64,000 bases of DNA from Nocardia sp. (GTDB lineage: Bacteria > Actinomycetota > Actinomycetes > Mycobacteriales > Mycobacteriaceae), in assembly GCA_014360565.1 (NCBI GenBank), contig JACIXH010000003.1, positions 1-64,000 on the forward strand, in the 5' to 3' direction. The notes beneath the pieces were generated by a model that saw only the letters and a list, made by a program, of their open reading frames with translations, did no database searches and was not told the DNA's origin. Below are positions 37,276 to 48,714 of the stretch, one piece after another. Position numbers and translations under genes: made by a program. Numbering within the stretch: position 1 is the stretch's first letter; each line of letters begins with the position of its first letter.

Positions 37276-38024
37276 CCTTCGACTCCCCCGACCACGCCGA
37301 CAACCACGCGGGACAAGAAGTTCCGGAGGAATCGCAGGCACAGTCGCCCCAGAAACCGCCCGAAGACGAGGTGATCGGCACCCGACGCGGCATGTTCGGC
37401 GTCAGCGGCACCGGCGACACCTCCGGCTACGGCGGGCTGGTCACCCCGGTCACCCTGCCCGCGGGCACCCAGCCTCCCTACGGCGGCTGGTTCGATGCTT
37501 TCGTCGGCGCCCTGCGCGCCGCCCTCCTCGGCCGGGTCATCGCCTTCGACACCGTGATCGAGAAGATCATCGTCTTCCGCGACGAACTCACCCTGCACGT
37601 CGAGCGCGAACACCTCCTCGCCGTCGCGAGCACGCTGCGCGACGACAGCGCACTGCGATTCGAGCTGTGCCTGGGCGTGAGCGGGGTGCACTACCCCGAC
37701 GACACAGACCGCGAACTGCACGCCGTCTATCACCTGCAGTCGATCACCCACGGTCGGCGCGTGCGGCTGGAAGTGTCCGCGCCCGACGCCGATCCGCACA
37801 TTCCGTCCCTGTTCTCGGTCTATCCGACCAACGACTGGCACGAACGCGAAACCTACGACTTCTTCGGCATCGTCTTCGACGGCCATCCCTCCCTGACCCG
37901 CATCACCATGCCCGACGACTGGCGCGGGCATCCGCAGCGCAAGGACTACCCGCTCGGCGGGATCCCGGTGGAGTACAAGGGCGCGCGCATACCGCCGCCC
38001 GACGAGCGGAGGATCTACAGCTGA
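37272..38024 (+). CDS. nuoC: NADH-quinone oxidoreductase subunit C
   Basis: 250 residues. After a poorly conserved acidic N-terminal extension (about 60 residues ending RRGMFGV) comes the 30-kDa subunit core, with [23 protein letters not shown] and the C-terminal [16 protein letters not shown]. It is part of the peripheral arm and not fused to NuoD here. The start lies inside the nuoB stop (4-base overlap); its own stop overlaps nuoD by one base. Confidence 0.95.
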   Translation: MTFDSPDHADNHAGQEVPEESQAQSPQKPPEDEVIGTRRGMFGVSGTGDTSGYGGLVTPVTLPAGTQPPYGGWFDAFVGALRAALLGRVIAFDTVIEKIIVFRDELTLHVEREHLLAVASTLRDDSALRFELCLGVSGVHYPDDTDRELHAVYHLQSITHGRRVRLEVSAPDADPHIPSLFSVYPTNDWHERETYDFFGIVFDGHPSLTRITMPDDWRGHPQRKDYPLGGIPVEYKGARIPPPDERRIYS

Positions 38025-39337
38025 TGACCGACACCGACTTCCGTCGCGACGAACCGTCGATAGTGACTGTCGCAGGCCAGGACTGGGACCAGGTCAGCGA
38101 GGTGATCGACGGCGGCGCCGAAGAACGCATCGTGGTGAACATGGGCCCACAGCATCCGTCCACGCACGGGGTGTTGCGCCTGATCCTCGAGATCGAAGGC
38201 GAAACCGTCACCGAGGCCCGCTGCGGCATCGGGTACCTCCACACCGGCATCGAGAAGAATCTGGAATTCCGTAACTGGACCCAGGGCGTCACCTTCGTCA
38301 CCCGGATGGACTACCTGTCCCCGTTCTTCAACGAAACCGCCTACTGCCTGGGCGTGGAGAAACTGCTCGGCATCACCGAGCAGATCCCCGAACGCGCCAC
38401 CGTCGTTCGAGTGCTGTTGATGGAACTCAACCGGATCTCCTCGCATCTGGTGGCGCTGGCGACCGGCGGCATGGAACTGGGCGCGCTCACCCCGATGCTG
38501 TTCGGCTTCCGCGAACGTGAACTCATCCTCGACGTCTTCGAGAACATCACCGGCCTGCGGATGAATCACGCCTACATCCGTCCCGGCGGCCTGGCCCAGG
38601 ACCTTCCCGCCGACGGCGTCACCAAGGTCCGCGAGCTGCTCGACCTGCTGCCCGGCCGGCTCCGCGACATGGAGCACCTGCTCAGCGCGAATCCGATCTG
38701 GAAGAAGCGCACCCAGGACATCGGCTACCTCGATCTCACCGGCTGTATGGCCCTCGGCATCACCGGCCCCGTGCTGCGCGCCACCGGTCTGCCGCACGAT
38801 CTGCGCAAATCCGACCCGTACTGCGGCTACGAGAACTACGAATTCGACATTCCGACCACCACCGGCTGTGACTGCTACGGCCGCTACATCATCCGCGTCG
38901 CCGAGATGACCGAGTCGATCAAGATCGTCGAGCAGTGCCTGGACAAGCTGCGGCCGGGTCCGGTGATGATCGACGACAAGAAGATCGCCTGGCCCGCCGA
39001 CCTGGAACTGGGCCCCGACGGTCTCGGCAACTCGGCAAAGCACATCGGCAAGATCATGGGCAATTCCATGGAGTCGCTGATCCACCACTTCAAACTCGTC
39101 ACCGAGGGCATCAGAGTGCCTGCGGGACAGGTCTATTCGGCGGTGGAGTCTCCGCGCGGCGAGCTGGGTGTGCACATGGTCAGCGACGGTGGCAGCCAGC
39201 CCTACCGGGTGCACTACCGCGACCCCTCGTTCACCAACCTGCAAGCGGTGGCCGCGATGTGCGAGGGCGGCATGCTCGCCGATGTCATCGCCTCGGTCGC
39301 CAGCATCGACCCCGTCATGGGCGGAGTGGACCGATGA
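38024..39337 (+). CDS. nuoD: NADH-quinone oxidoreductase subunit D
   Basis: 437 residues, the 49-kDa subunit that forms the quinone pocket with NuoB. Signature [15 protein letters not shown] at about residue 39, then [13 protein letters not shown] and [14 protein letters not shown] near the end. The start ATG shares one base with the nuoC stop. The C-terminus MGGVDR lies in the first copy of a 20-base repeat that recurs 53 bases on at the nuoE start. The stop overlaps an 18-codon mini-ORF. Confidence 0.97.
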   Translation: MTDTDFRRDEPSIVTVAGQDWDQVSEVIDGGAEERIVVNMGPQHPSTHGVLRLILEIEGETVTEARCGIGYLHTGIEKNLEFRNWTQGVTFVTRMDYLSPFFNETAYCLGVEKLLGITEQIPERATVVRVLLMELNRISSHLVALATGGMELGALTPMLFGFRERELILDVFENITGLRMNHAYIRPGGLAQDLPADGVTKVRELLDLLPGRLRDMEHLLSANPIWKKRTQDIGYLDLTGCMALGITGPVLRATGLPHDLRKSDPYCGYENYEFDIPTTTGCDCYGRYIIRVAEMTESIKIVEQCLDKLRPGPVMIDDKKIAWPADLELGPDGLGNSAKHIGKIMGNSMESLIHHFKLVTEGIRVPAGQVYSAVESPRGELGVHMVSDGGSQPYRVHYRDPSFTNLQAVAAMCEGGMLADVIASVASIDPVMGGVDR

Positions 39338-39390
39338 GAAATGACCACCATCCGGGCACTGACCTCCCTTTGGGCGGAGTAGACCGATGA
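39318..39390 (+). repeat. Direct repeat pair spanning the nuoD-nuoE junction
   Basis: TGGGCGGAGTGGACCGATGA (39318-39337) recurs as TGGGCGGAGTAGACCGATGA (39371-39390), 19 of 20 bases identical and 53 bases apart. The first copy holds the nuoD stop, the second the nuoE start. It looks like a tandem duplication of the nuoD 3' end, which created the mini-ORF between them. Confidence 0.85.
39334..39390 (+). CDS. 18-codon mini-ORF coupling nuoD to nuoE
   Basis: The frame reads [18 protein letters not shown] and then TGA. Its ATG overlaps the nuoD stop (ATGA) and its stop overlaps the nuoE ATG (ATGA), so a ribosome could pass from nuoD through it to nuoE without release, as at the other junctions of the operon. 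Its end GGVDR copies the NuoD C-terminus. The peptide itself is probably functionless; its value would be in coupling. It is too short to assert as a protein gene. Confidence 0.45.
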   Translation: MRNDHHPGTDLPLGGVDR

Positions 39391-40100
39391 ATGAAACCCC
39401 CACCAGCACACCGATTCTGCTGAGTCTGAGCACTCGCCCCGAACCGTATCCGCCGCACGTGCGCGAGCGCCTCGAACTGGACGCGAAACAGATCATCACC
39501 CGCTACCCGCACCCACGCTCGGCACTGCTGCCCCTGCTGCACCTGGTGCAAGCCGAGGAAGGCTACGTCACCGGAACCGGCATAGATTTCTGCACCGATC
39601 ACCTGAACCTCACCGGCGCCGAGGTGACCGCGGTCGCCACCTTCTACTCGATGTATCGCCGCAGCCCCACCGGCGACTACCACGTCGGCGTGTGCACCAA
39701 CACCCTGTGCGCCGTCCTCGGCGGTGACGCCATATTCGAAACGCTGCGCCGGCATCTGAACGTCGAGCACGGCGCGACCACCCCCGACGGCGCCATCACC
39801 CTCGAACACATCGAATGCAACGCTGCCTGCGATTACGCGCCGGTCATGATGGTGAACTGGGAATTCTTCGACAACCAGACACCCGAATCGGCCGTCGCGA
39901 TCACCGACGCCCTGCAAGCAGGCCACCAGGTCCGCCCGACCCGCGGCGCACCACTGTGCACCTTCCGCGAGACCGCGCGCATCCTCGCCGGATTCCCCGA
40001 CGAGCGCCCCGGAGCCCTCGAAGGCGCACCGGGCGCGCCCACCCTGGCCGGGCTCGAAACGGCCGCGACAGAGGATGACTCGGCAGGGGGTTCGCGATGA
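39387..40100 (+). CDS. nuoE: NADH-quinone oxidoreductase subunit E
   Basis: 237 residues, the 24-kDa subunit with the [2Fe-2S] cluster N1a. Cysteine ligands are in VGVCTNTLC and [17 protein letters not shown]. The thioredoxin-like fold is preceded by the helical segment [22 protein letters not shown]. The C-terminal tail ([16 protein letters not shown]) is typical of the actinobacterial version. The start follows the mini-ORF; the stop overlaps nuoF by 4 bases. Confidence 0.96.
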   Translation: MNETPTSTPILLSLSTRPEPYPPHVRERLELDAKQIITRYPHPRSALLPLLHLVQAEEGYVTGTGIDFCTDHLNLTGAEVTAVATFYSMYRRSPTGDYHVGVCTNTLCAVLGGDAIFETLRRHLNVEHGATTPDGAITLEHIECNAACDYAPVMMVNWEFFDNQTPESAVAITDALQAGHQVRPTRGAPLCTFRETARILAGFPDERPGALEGAPGAPTLAGLETAATEDDSAGGSR

Positions 40101-41419
40101 CCTCCCTCACCCCGGTCCTGAGCGAGCACTGGGCCACCCCGCAGTCTTGGACCCTCGACAGCTACCGCGCCACCGGCGGCTACGAAGGACTCCGGGCGGC
40201 CTTGCGTGCAACCCCCGACGAGGTGATCCACACCGTCAAGGATGCCGGTCTGCGCGGCCGTGGCGGCGCGGGCTTCCCCACCGGCATGAAATGGTCGTTC
40301 ATACCGCAGGGGCCCGGCCCCGACGGCACCACCAAACCGCACTACCTCGTCGTCAACGCCGACGAATCCGAACCCGGTACCTGCAAAGACATCCCGTTGA
40401 TGCTGGCCACCCCGCACACCCTCATCGAAGGCATCGTGATCGCCGCGTACGCGATCCGGGCCGCGACCGCGTTCATCTACGTCCGCGGCGAAGTGGTGCC
40501 GGTACTGCGCCGGCTGCAGGCCGCCGTCGCCGAGGCCTATGCCGCGGGCCTGCTCGGCCACGACATCCTCGGCTCGGGTTTCGACCTCGACCTGATCGTG
40601 CACGCGGGGGCGGGCGCCTACATCTGCGGCGAGGAAACCGCCCTGCTCGATTCTCTGGAAGGCCGAAGAGGCCAGCCCCGGCTGCGCCCGCCGTTCCCCG
40701 CCGTCGCGGGTCTCTACGCGTGCCCCACTGTCGTGAACAACGTCGAATCCATTGCCAGCGTGCCCTCGATCCTGCGCAACGGCACGGAATGGTTCCGTTC
40801 GATGGGCAGCGAGAAGTCACCCGGCTTCACTTTGTATTCCCTGTCGGGACACGTCGCCCGCCCCGGCCAGTACGAGGCGCCGCTGGGCATCACCTTGCGC
40901 GAACTGCTCGACTACGCGGGCGGTGTCCGGGCCGGACACACCCTCAAGTTCTGGACACCGGGCGGCTCGTCCACCCCGATGTTCACCGACGAGCACCTCG
41001 ACGTCGCCCTCGACTACGAAGGCGTCGCCGCCGCCGGATCCATGTTGGGCACCAAGGCGTTGCAGATCTTCGACGACACCACCTGTGTGGTGCGCGCCGT
41101 ACTGCGCTGGACCGAGTTCTACGCCCACGAATCCTGCGGCAAATGCACACCGTGCCGCGAAGGCACCTACTGGCTCGTGCAATTGCTGCGCCGACTCGAA
41201 GACGGCCAGGGCACCGAAGCCGACCTGGACAAACTCGCCGACATCGCCGACAACATCAACGGCAAATCGTTCTGCGCGCTCGGCGACGGCGCGGCCAGCC
41301 CGATCTTCTCCTCGCTGAAGTACTTCCGCGACGAATACCTCGCGCATCAGCGACTGGGCGGCTGCCCGTTCGACCCGGCCGCCTCGACCGTGTGGGCACC
41401 AGCGAAAGAGGACCGATGA
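40097..41419 (+). CDS. nuoF: NADH-quinone oxidoreductase subunit F
   Basis: 440 residues, the NADH-oxidising subunit. The FMN/NADH motif [15 protein letters not shown] is at about residues 50-64, [19 protein letters not shown] follows, and the [4Fe-4S] N3 ligands appear in [15 protein letters not shown] and later in [11 protein letters not shown]. All catalytic features are intact. It starts within the nuoE stop and ends within the nuoG start (ATGA). Confidence 0.97.
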   Translation: MTSLTPVLSEHWATPQSWTLDSYRATGGYEGLRAALRATPDEVIHTVKDAGLRGRGGAGFPTGMKWSFIPQGPGPDGTTKPHYLVVNADESEPGTCKDIPLMLATPHTLIEGIVIAAYAIRAATAFIYVRGEVVPVLRRLQAAVAEAYAAGLLGHDILGSGFDLDLIVHAGAGAYICGEETALLDSLEGRRGQPRLRPPFPAVAGLYACPTVVNNVESIASVPSILRNGTEWFRSMGSEKSPGFTLYSLSGHVARPGQYEAPLGITLRELLDYAGGVRAGHTLKFWTPGGSSTPMFTDEHLDVALDYEGVAAAGSMLGTKALQIFDDTTCVVRAVLRWTEFYAHESCGKCTPCREGTYWLVQLLRRLEDGQGTEADLDKLADIADNINGKSFCALGDGAASPIFSSLKYFRDEYLAHQRLGGCPFDPAASTVWAPAKEDR

Positions 41420-43929
41420 ATCCAGCACCGCGCAGCGATTCCGTGCAGACGGGCGGTCGGGTAGCCGACCCGCCCGCCGGCGCGCCAGGCGACCGCAACG
41501 CAGCGGTGCCCACCGACATGGTGAGCGTCACCATCGACGACACCACCGTGCAGGTGCCCGCCGGAACCCTGGTGATCCGTGCCGCCGAACTGATCGGTGT
41601 CGAGATCCCGCGCTTCTGCGACCACCCGCTGCTCGACCCGGTCGGCGCGTGCAGGCAGTGCATCGTCGAAGTGGAAGGGCAGCGCAAGCCGGTCGCCTCC
41701 TGCACGATCCCGGTCAGCGACGGCATGATCGTGCGCACTCAGCTCAGCTCGCCGGTCGCCGAAAAGGCGCAGCGGGGGGTGATGGAGTTGCTGCTCATCA
41801 ACCACCCGCTCGATTGCCCGGTCTGCGACAAGGGCGGCGAATGTCCGCTGCAGAACCAGGCGATGTCCACCGGCAGCGCCGAGTCGCGCTTCGAAGGCGA
41901 GAAACGCACCTACCCGAAGCCGATTCCGCTGTCGACCGCGGTGCTGCTGGACCGGGAGCGGTGCGTGCTGTGCGCACGCTGCACCCGGTTCTCCCAGCAG
42001 ATCGCCGGCGACCCGTTCATCGAACTGATGGATCGCGGTGCGCTGCAACAAGTCGGGATCGCCCAGGCCGAGCCCCTGGACTCCTACTTTTCCGGCAATA
42101 CCGTGCAGATCTGCCCGGTCGGCGCACTCACCGGTACCTCCTACCGCTTCCGTGCCCGCCCGTTCGACCTGGTCTCCACCCCGAGCGTGTGCGAGCACTG
42201 CGCCTCGGGGTGCGCACAACGCACCGACCACCGCCGTGGAAAAGTATTGCGCCGCTTGGCCGGTGACGATCCGCAGGTCAACGAGGAATGGAACTGTGAC
42301 AAGGGCCGCTGGGCTTTCGCCTACGCCACCGAACGCGACCGCCTCACCACACCGATGGTGCGTGGCTGGGACGGCGTCCTCGCCCCGGCGTCGTGGCCCG
42401 AGGCCTTCACTGCCGCCGCGACGGGGCTGAGCGCCGCGATCGGCAACGCCGGGGTACTCGTCGGCGGCCGGGTCACCGAGGAGGAGGCCTACGCCTACAG
42501 CAAGTTCGCTCGAATGGTGCTGGCCACCAACGACATCGACTTCCGCAGCCGCGTGCACTCCGACGAGGAACAACGATTCCTCGCCGCCCGCATCGCCGGG
42601 CGCGGCGTTCAGGTCGACTACGCCGCGCTCGACAGAGCCCCGGTCGTGCTGCTGATCGGGTTCGAGCCGGAAGAGGAATCGCCGATCGTCTACCTGCGGC
42701 TGCGCAAGGCCGCACGGACACGCGGGCAGCGGGTGGTCTCGCTCGCGCCGTTCGCCTCCCGCGGCCTCGAACGCATGTCGGGCGCGCTCATCCAGACCCC
42801 GCCCTGTGGCGAAGCCGAGGTCATCGACGCCATCCTGGCCGAAACCTCGCCCGATGCCACCGAACTCATGTCGCTGCTGAACACACCCGGCGCCGTCGTG
42901 ATGGCAGGCGAGCGCCTCGCGGGCAGTCCCGGCGCACTGTCGGCGGTGAGCCGGCTGGTCGACGCGACCGGTGCGGCGCTGGCATGGGTGCCGCGCCGCG
43001 CGGGCGAACGTGGCGCGCTGGAGGCGGGCGCCCTGCCCGGCCTGCTGCCCGGCGGTCGGCCCGTGGTGGATCCCGCTGCGCGCCAACAGGTTCGACATCG
43101 ATGGCAGTCCGGCGAACTACCGGTCACGCTGGGTCGCGATGCGAGTGCGATCCTGTCGAACGCCGCGCAGTTCGGCGCGCTCGTCATCGGCGGCGTCGAC
43201 CCCGCTGATCTGCCGGACCCGGCGGCAGCCCTGGCCGCCATCGACGCTGCCCGGTTCGTCGTCAGTCTCGAAATGCGCCACAGCGCCGTCACCGAACGGG
43301 CCGACGTCGTCTTCCCGGTGGCGACGGCGATGGAGAAGTCCGGCACCTTCCGCACGTGGGAAGGCCGACCGCGCCCCTTCGCCGCAGCCGCGCTCGACAC
43401 CACCCGCCGCGTCGCAGCCCCGCTGTCGGACCTGCGAGTACTGCACTCGCTGGCCGCGCAGATGGACGTCCCGATCGGCCTGCCCGACGCCGCCGCCGCA
43501 CGTACCGAACTCGACGCGCTCGGTACCTGGAACGGCGACCCGATCCCGGCACCGGAGCTGACCAGCCAGACCCGCCCCGTGCCCGGCCCCGGAACGGCGG
43601 TACTCGCCGGTTGGCGGATGCTTCTCGACGCCGGACGCCTGCAGGACGGTGAACCCAACCTCGCCGGTGTCGCGCGGCCACCGGTCGCACGCCTGTCTGC
43701 GGCGACCGCCGCCGAGATCGAGGCCGACGACGCCGATCACATCATCGTCTACACCGACCACGGCCAGATCTCGGTGCCGTTGATGATCACGGACCTGCCC
43801 GACCGGGTGGTGTGGCTGCCGCTGCACTCGCCCGGCTCGACGGTCGCCGCCGAACTCGGTGTGACACCCGGCGCCGTGGTGCGCCTGCGTCGCGCCGACG
43901 ACAGGATGAAGGAACACCGTCATGAGTGA
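41416..43929 (+). CDS. nuoG: NADH-quinone oxidoreductase subunit G
   Basis: 837 residues. The N-terminal ferredoxin domain has [16 protein letters not shown] for the N1b [2Fe-2S] cluster. The N5 ligands are in [19 protein letters not shown]4 in [11 protein letters not shown], and the off-pathway N7 cluster appears intact (CEHCASGC and a Cys in [10 protein letters not shown]). The rest is the molybdopterin-oxidoreductase-like body. It begins with a disordered 35-residue leader before [12 protein letters not shown]. It overlaps nuoF by 4 bases and the nuoHI start by 8. Confidence 0.96.
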   Translation: MNPAPRSDSVQTGGRVADPPAGAPGDRNAAVPTDMVSVTIDDTTVQVPAGTLVIRAAELIGVEIPRFCDHPLLDPVGACRQCIVEVEGQRKPVASCTIPVSDGMIVRTQLSSPVAEKAQRGVMELLLINHPLDCPVCDKGGECPLQNQAMSTGSAESRFEGEKRTYPKPIPLSTAVLLDRERCVLCARCTRFSQQIAGDPFIELMDRGALQQVGIAQAEPLDSYFSGNTVQICPVGALTGTSYRFRARPFDLVSTPSVCEHCASGCAQRTDHRRGKVLRRLAGDDPQVNEEWNCDKGRWAFAYATERDRLTTPMVRGWDGVLAPASWPEAFTAAATGLSAAIGNAGVLVGGRVTEEEAYAYSKFARMVLATNDIDFRSRVHSDEEQRFLAARIAGRGVQVDYAALDRAPVVLLIGFEPEEESPIVYLRLRKAARTRGQRVVSLAPFASRGLERMSGALIQTPPCGEAEVIDAILAETSPDATELMSLLNTPGAVVMAGERLAGSPGALSAVSRLVDATGAALAWVPRRAGERGALEAGALPGLLPGGRPVVDPAARQQVRHRWQSGELPVTLGRDASAILSNAAQFGALVIGGVDPADLPDPAAALAAIDAARFVVSLEMRHSAVTERADVVFPVATAMEKSGTFRTWEGRPRPFAAAALDTTRRVAAPLSDLRVLHSLAAQMDVPIGLPDAAAARTELDALGTWNGDPIPAPELTSQTRPVPGPGTAVLAGWRMLLDAGRLQDGEPNLAGVARPPVARLSAATAAEIEADDADHIIVYTDHGQISVPLMITDLPDRVVWLPLHSPGSTVAAELGVTPGAVVRLRRADDRMKEHRHE

Positions 43930-45712
43930 TCGAGTGCTACTCCTCGCGGCCGAAGCCGGACCTGTCTTCGGCACCGACCCGCTGTGGTTGGTGGTGGTCA
44001 AGGCACTGGGCGTGTTCATCTACCTGATGCTGGTGCCGCTGATCGCGGTGTACGCCGAACGCAAGGTCGTCGCGTGGATGCAGATGCGTATCGGCCCCAA
44101 CCGGATCGGGCCCGGCGGCATGCTCCAGTCGATCGCCGACGGCGTGAAGATGGCGCTCAAGGAAGACATCATCCCCGCGATCGTCGACAAGCCGATCTTC
44201 GTCCTCGCCCCGATCATCTCGGTGATCCCGGCGTTCATGGCCTTCGCGGTGATTCCGATGGGCCCGGAGGTGTCGATCTTCGGCACGCGAACCGCGTTGC
44301 AGCTCACCGATATGCCCGTGGCGGTGCTCTACATCCTCGCCATCACCTCGATCGGCGTGTACGGCATCGTGCTCGCGGGCTGGTCGTCGGGTTCGACCTA
44401 TCCGCTGTTGGGCGGCCTGCGCTCGACCGCGCAGGTCATCTCCTACGAGATCGCGATGGCACTGACCTTCGCCACGGTGTTCCTGCTGTCGGGGACCATG
44501 GCGACCTCCGAGATCGTCAGTGCGCAGGAGGGCACCTGGTATGTCTTCCTGTTGCTGCCCTCGTTCCTGATCTACTGCGTGGCGATGGTCGGCGAAACCA
44601 ACCGTGCCCCCTTCGACTTGCCCGAGGCCGAGGGTGAACTGGTCGGCGGCTTCCACACCGAGTACTCGTCGCTGAAGTTCGCGATGTTCATGCTCGCCGA
44701 GTACGTGAACATGGCAACGGTGTCGGCGCTGGCGACCACCTTGTTCCTGGGCGGCTGGCGGGCCCCGTTCCCGATCAGCCTGTGGGAGGGCGCCAACTCC
44801 GGCTGGTGGCCGCTGCTGTGGTTCACCCTCAAGATGTGGACGTTCCTGTTCGTGTTCGTCTGGCTGCGTGGCACCCTGCCCCGCCTGCGCTACGACCAGT
44901 TCATGAACCTCGGCTGGAAACTGCTCATCCCCACCTCGCTGGTGTGGGTGATGATCGTGGCCGCCGCCCGCGTGCTCGACCTCGAAGGTATCCCCGGACA
45001 GAATTTCGTCCTGGTCGGTGTCGGCGTGGTGATCACCGCGGCGATGATCGCGATGTTCCTGCGCGCCGGTCGCAGCAAGGGACTACCGCCGTTGCCGCCG
45101 CAGGAGCCCGCGAGCTCGTCGGTGTTCCTCGGCTTCCCGGTCCCGCCGATGCCGCCGCGGCCCGCGAACGACCAGCCGCAGATCGGGTTGTTCGATCCGC
45201 TCGCCGGTTTCGCCGTCACCGCGGCCACCATGTTCAAAAAGCCCAACACCGAGTCCTATCCCGAGGAGAAGGTGCCGACCGCACCGCGCTACCACGGGCG
45301 TCACCAGCTCAACCGCTACGACGACGGACTCGAGAAATGCATCGGCTGCGAACTGTGCGCGTGGGCGTGCCCGGCCGACGCGATCTTCGTCGAAGGCGCC
45401 GACAACACCGAGGACGAACGTTTCTCCCCCGGTGAACGGTACGGCCGCGTCTACCAGATCAACTACCTGCGCTGCATCGGCTGCGGCCTGTGCATCGAAG
45501 CCTGCCCGACGCGCGCGCTGACCATGACCAACGAATACGAACTCACCGACGACAACCGCGCCGACCTCATCTACGAGAAGGACCAGCTCCTGGCCCCGAT
45601 GCAGCCGGGCATGACACCCGCCCCGCACCCCATGGCGCCGGGTACCGACGCGGCCGACTACTACCTGGGTCGAGTCGGTCCCACACCGTCCGAGCAGGAG
45701 GTTCTGCGATGA
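43922..45712 (+). CDS. nuoH: NuoH-NuoI fusion: complex I membrane subunit H joined to ferredoxin subunit I
   Basis: 596 residues. Residues 1 to about 400 are NuoH, with [45 protein letters not shown] and eight or so membrane spans. After [11 protein letters not shown], where mycobacterial NuoH nears its end, the frame continues without a stop through about 15 residues into Nuo[38 protein letters not shown] and two 4Fe-4S motifs, [12 protein letters not shown] and [12 protein letters not shown] (clusters N6a/N6b). These two subunits are normally separate genes. An internal ATG at 45149 exists but has no ribosome binding site. The junction places NuoI next to NuoH on the cytoplasmic side, as in the complex. 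Confidence 0.92.
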   Translation: MSDRVLLLAAEAGPVFGTDPLWLVVVKALGVFIYLMLVPLIAVYAERKVVAWMQMRIGPNRIGPGGMLQSIADGVKMALKEDIIPAIVDKPIFVLAPIISVIPAFMAFAVIPMGPEVSIFGTRTALQLTDMPVAVLYILAITSIGVYGIVLAGWSSGSTYPLLGGLRSTAQVISYEIAMALTFATVFLLSGTMATSEIVSAQEGTWYVFLLLPSFLIYCVAMVGETNRAPFDLPEAEGELVGGFHTEYSSLKFAMFMLAEYVNMATVSALATTLFLGGWRAPFPISLWEGANSGWWPLLWFTLKMWTFLFVFVWLRGTLPRLRYDQFMNLGWKLLIPTSLVWVMIVAAARVLDLEGIPGQNFVLVGVGVVITAAMIAMFLRAGRSKGLPPLPPQEPASSSVFLGFPVPPMPPRPANDQPQIGLFDPLAGFAVTAATMFKKPNTESYPEEKVPTAPRYHGRHQLNRYDDGLEKCIGCELCAWACPADAIFVEGADNTEDERFSPGERYGRVYQINYLRCIGCGLCIEACPTRALTMTNEYELTDDNRADLIYEKDQLLAPMQPGMTPAPHPMAPGTDAADYYLGRVGPTPSEQEVLR

Positions 45713-46530
45713 GCACCATGCAGATGCTGGCCGCCGACATCGCCGACACCTCCACCGGCGAAGCCGTGCTGTTCTGGGTACTGGCGCCGATCACGGTGCT
45801 CGGCGCGCTGGGCATGGTGACCGCGGCCAAGGCCGTGCACTCGGCAATGTGCCTGGCCGCCACCATGATCTCGCTCGCGGTGTTCTACATCGCCCAGGGT
45901 GCGCTGTTCCTCGGCGTCGTGCAGATCGTCGTGTACACGGGCGCGGTGATGATGCTGTTCCTGTTCGTGCTGATGCTCGTGGGCGTCGACTCGGCGGAAT
46001 CGCTGCGCGAGACCCTGCGCGGGCAGCGCATCGCCGCCGCGATCGTCGGAGTCGGCTTCGGGATGCTGTTCATCGGTGGCATCGGCACCGCCCTGCGCGA
46101 AAGCGGAACAAACTTTCCCGGACGCGGTTTCGGTGACCGCGATGTGATCGCCGAACTCGCCGAATTGATCTTCCTGCGCTATGTGTGGGCGTTCGAACTC
46201 ACCGGCGCGCTGCTGATCACCGCCACCATCGGTGCGATGGTGCTCGCCCACCGCGAACACTTCACCCCCAAACGCGGACAGCGGGAAATGTCACGCGACC
46301 GCTTCCACACCGCGGGCGAACGAGCCACACCGCTGCCGACACCCGGGGTCTACGCCCGGCACAACGCCGTCGACAGCCCCGCCCAACTCCCCGACGGCTC
46401 CTTCGCCGAACTCTCGGTGAGCACGATCCTGCGTCACCGCCGCACCCGCGCCCACACCGAAGCCGCCGCGGCCTCGGTCGGCACGGTCCGCGACGACAAC
46501 CCGACGGCAGACGAGGAAGGCAAGCGGTGA
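45709..46530 (+). CDS. nuoJ: NADH-quinone oxidoreductase subunit J
   Basis: 273 residues. Five membrane helices are visible, including the conserved [23 protein letters not shown], which in other complexes contains the pi-bulge helix that couples quinone reduction to pumping. The C-terminal 80 residues are a polar actinobacterial tail. ATG 45709 overlaps the nuoHI stop; the longer open frame upstream lies inside nuoHI and is rejected. It ends in the GTGA overlap with nuoK. Confidence 0.95.
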   Translation: MSTMQMLAADIADTSTGEAVLFWVLAPITVLGALGMVTAAKAVHSAMCLAATMISLAVFYIAQGALFLGVVQIVVYTGAVMMLFLFVLMLVGVDSAESLRETLRGQRIAAAIVGVGFGMLFIGGIGTALRESGTNFPGRGFGDRDVIAELAELIFLRYVWAFELTGALLITATIGAMVLAHREHFTPKRGQREMSRDRFHTAGERATPLPTPGVYARHNAVDSPAQLPDGSFAELSVSTILRHRRTRAHTEAAAASVGTVRDDNPTADEEGKR

Positions 46531-46826
46531 ACCCCCAGAACTACCTGTTCCTGTCTGCGCTGCTGTTCACCATCGGCGCCGCGGGAGTGCTGTTGCGCCG
46601 CAACGCGATCGTGGTGTTCATGTGCGTGGAGCTGATGCTCAACGCGGTGAACCTGGCCTTCGTCACCTTCGCGCGGTTGCACGACAACCTCGACGGTCAG
46701 GTGATCGCGTTCTTCACCATGGTGGTCGCTGCGGCCGAGGTCGTCGTCGGCCTGGCCATCATCATGACGATCTTCCGTGCCCGCCGGTCGACCTCGGTCG
46801 ACGACGCCAACCTGCTGAAGTTCTGA
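46527..46826 (+). CDS. nuoK: NADH-quinone oxidoreductase subunit K
   Basis: 99 residues with three membrane helices. The conserved glutamates in [17 protein letters not shown] and [15 protein letters not shown] are the proton-channel residues of this subunit. It starts at GTG 46527 overlapping the nuoJ stop (GTGA). nuoL follows after one base. Confidence 0.96.
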   Translation: MNPQNYLFLSALLFTIGAAGVLLRRNAIVVFMCVELMLNAVNLAFVTFARLHDNLDGQVIAFFTMVVAAAEVVVGLAIIMTIFRARRSTSVDDANLLKF

Positions 46827-46827
46827 C

Positions 46828-48714
46828 ATGGGTACCGTAACGCTGTGGCTGCTGCCCGCCCTCCCGCTCGCAGGCGCGATCGTCTTGCTCCTGTTCGGCC
46901 GGCGCACCGACCGCTGGGGGCCATATGTGGCCACGGCGGCCGCGCTGGCCTCGTTCGTCGTCGCCCTCGTCGCCTTCTTCGGAATGCTCGGCCGCGCCGA
47001 CGCCGACCGCGCCGTGCACAAGGAACTGTTCAACTGGGTCCCCGTCGGTGAGCTGCAAGTCGGTTTCAGCCTGCAACTGGACCAGCTCTCGATCTGCTTC
47101 GCGCTGCTCATCACCGGGGTCGGGTCGCTGATCCACCTCTACTCGATCGGCTACATGAGCCACGATCCGGGCAAGCGCCGGTTCTTCGGCTATCTCAACC
47201 TGTTCCTGGCCGCCATGCTCGTGCTGGTCCTCGCCGACAACTTCCTCGTGCTCTACCTCGGCTGGGAAGGCGTGGGCCTGGCGTCGTATCTGCTGATCGG
47301 CTTCTGGCACGAAAAGCCCTCGGCCGCAACAGCGGCCAAGAAGGCCTTCGTGGTGAACCGGGTCGGCGACATGGGCTTGGCGATCGCGATGATGGTCATG
47401 TTCGCGACATTCGGTTCCTTCGACTTCCGTACCGTGTTCGCGGCGAGCCCCGGCGCGAGCGAGGGCACACTCACCGCGATCGGATTGCTGCTGTTGCTGG
47501 CCGCCTGCGGCAAATCCGCGCAGGTGCCGCTGCAGTCGTGGCTCGGCGACGCGATGGAAGGCCCCACCCCGGTCTCGGCGCTCATCCACGCCGCCACCAT
47601 GGTCACCGCCGGTGTGTACCTGATCGCGCGCTCCAATCCGATCTACGACCTCGCACCGAACGCACGCACGGCGGTGATCGCCGTCGGTGCGGTGACGTTG
47701 CTGTTCGGCGCGATCATCGGCTGCGCCAAGGACGACATCAAGAAGGCCCTCGCAGCCTCGACGATGAGCCAGATCGGCTACATGATCCTGGCCGTCGGCC
47801 TCGGCCCGGCCGGCTACGCCTTCGCGATTATGCACCTGCTCACCCACGGGTTCTTCAAAGCGGGACTGTTCCTCGGCGCCGGTTCGGTGATGCACGCGAT
47901 GAACGACGAGACCGACATGCGCCGCTACGGCGGTTTGCGCACGCTGATGCCGATCACGTTCATCACCTTCGGCCTCGGCTACCTCGCCATCATCGGCGTG
48001 CCACCGTTTTCCGGCTTCTTCTCCAAGGACAAGATCATCGAGGCGGCCTTCGACCACGGTGGATCAACCGGGATCCTGCTCGGTGTCGTCACCCTGCTCG
48101 GCGCCGCTCTCACCGCGTTCTACATGACCAGAGTCATGCTGATGACGTTCTTCGGCGAGCGCCGCTGGAAGCCCGAAACGCACCCGCACGAGTCGCCCGC
48201 GGTGATGACCGGGCCGATGATCCTGCTCGCCTTCGGATCGGTGTTCGCGGGCGGACTGTTCGTCTGGGGGTCTTCGCTGGTGAACTGGCTCGAACCTGTC
48301 GTCGGCTCGCATCACGGTGAACCCGTCGTGCCCGCGGGCGTGGTCACCGGCCTGGCACTGACCGCGGTCGCGATCGGTGTCGCCGTGGCCTACCGCAAGT
48401 ACGCCGAGAACCCGATCCCCGAGGTCACACCGGAGCGGGTCAGCGTGCTGACCGGCGCGGCACGCCAGGACCTCTACGGCGACAAGATCAACGAAGCCGT
48501 GTTCGAACGCCCGGGCCGCCATCTCACGAGGGCGCTGGTGTTCCTCGACGCCAAGGGCGTCGACGGGGTCGTCAACGGGACGGCCGCCTCGATCGGCGGA
48601 CTGTCGGCGCGCGTGCGCAAGGTGCAGACCGGTTTCGTGCGTTCCTACGCTCTGTCCATGTTCACCGGCGCGGCCCTGGTGGCCGCTGCCCTGCTGGCGG
48701 TGAGGTTCTGGTGA
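46828..48714 (+). CDS. nuoL: NADH-quinone oxidoreductase subunit L
   Basis: 628 residues, the distal antiporter-like pump subunit. Key segments are [23 protein letters not shown], the Lys/His helices in [27 protein letters not shown], and [13 protein letters not shown], followed by the long lateral-helix region at the C-terminus. Normal length. The stop overlaps the GTG of nuoM by 4 bases. Confidence 0.96.
   Translation: MGTVTLWLLPALPLAGAIVLLLFGRRTDRWGPYVATAAALASFVVALVAFFGMLGRADADRAVHKELFNWVPVGELQVGFSLQLDQLSICFALLITGVGSLIHLYSIGYMSHDPGKRRFFGYLNLFLAAMLVLVLADNFLVLYLGWEGVGLASYLLIGFWHEKPSAATAAKKAFVVNRVGDMGLAIAMMVMFATFGSFDFRTVFAASPGASEGTLTAIGLLLLLAACGKSAQVPLQSWLGDAMEGPTPVSALIHAATMVTAGVYLIARSNPIYDLAPNARTAVIAVGAVTLLFGAIIGCAKDDIKKALAASTMSQIGYMILAVGLGPAGYAFAIMHLLTHGFFKAGLFLGAGSVMHAMNDETDMRRYGGLRTLMPITFITFGLGYLAIIGVPPFSGFFSKDKIIEAAFDHGGSTGILLGVVTLLGAALTAFYMTRVMLMTFFGERRWKPETHPHESPAVMTGPMILLAFGSVFAGGLFVWGSSLVNWLEPVVGSHHGEPVVPAGVVTGLALTAVAIGVAVAYRKYAENPIPEVTPERVSVLTGAARQDLYGDKINEAVFERPGRHLTRALVFLDAKGVDGVVNGTAASIGGLSARVRKVQTGFVRSYALSMFTGAALVAAALLAVRFW

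Noticed and set aside
41347-43098. 583-residue minus-strand frame across nuoG
   Set aside because: Shadow of nuoG, whose iron-sulfur motifs are intact on the plus strand.
45120-45190. NuoHI fusion as a simple one-base sequencing error
   Set aside because: Neither alternative frame has a stop codon across the junction, so a single indel would not recreate two normal genes.
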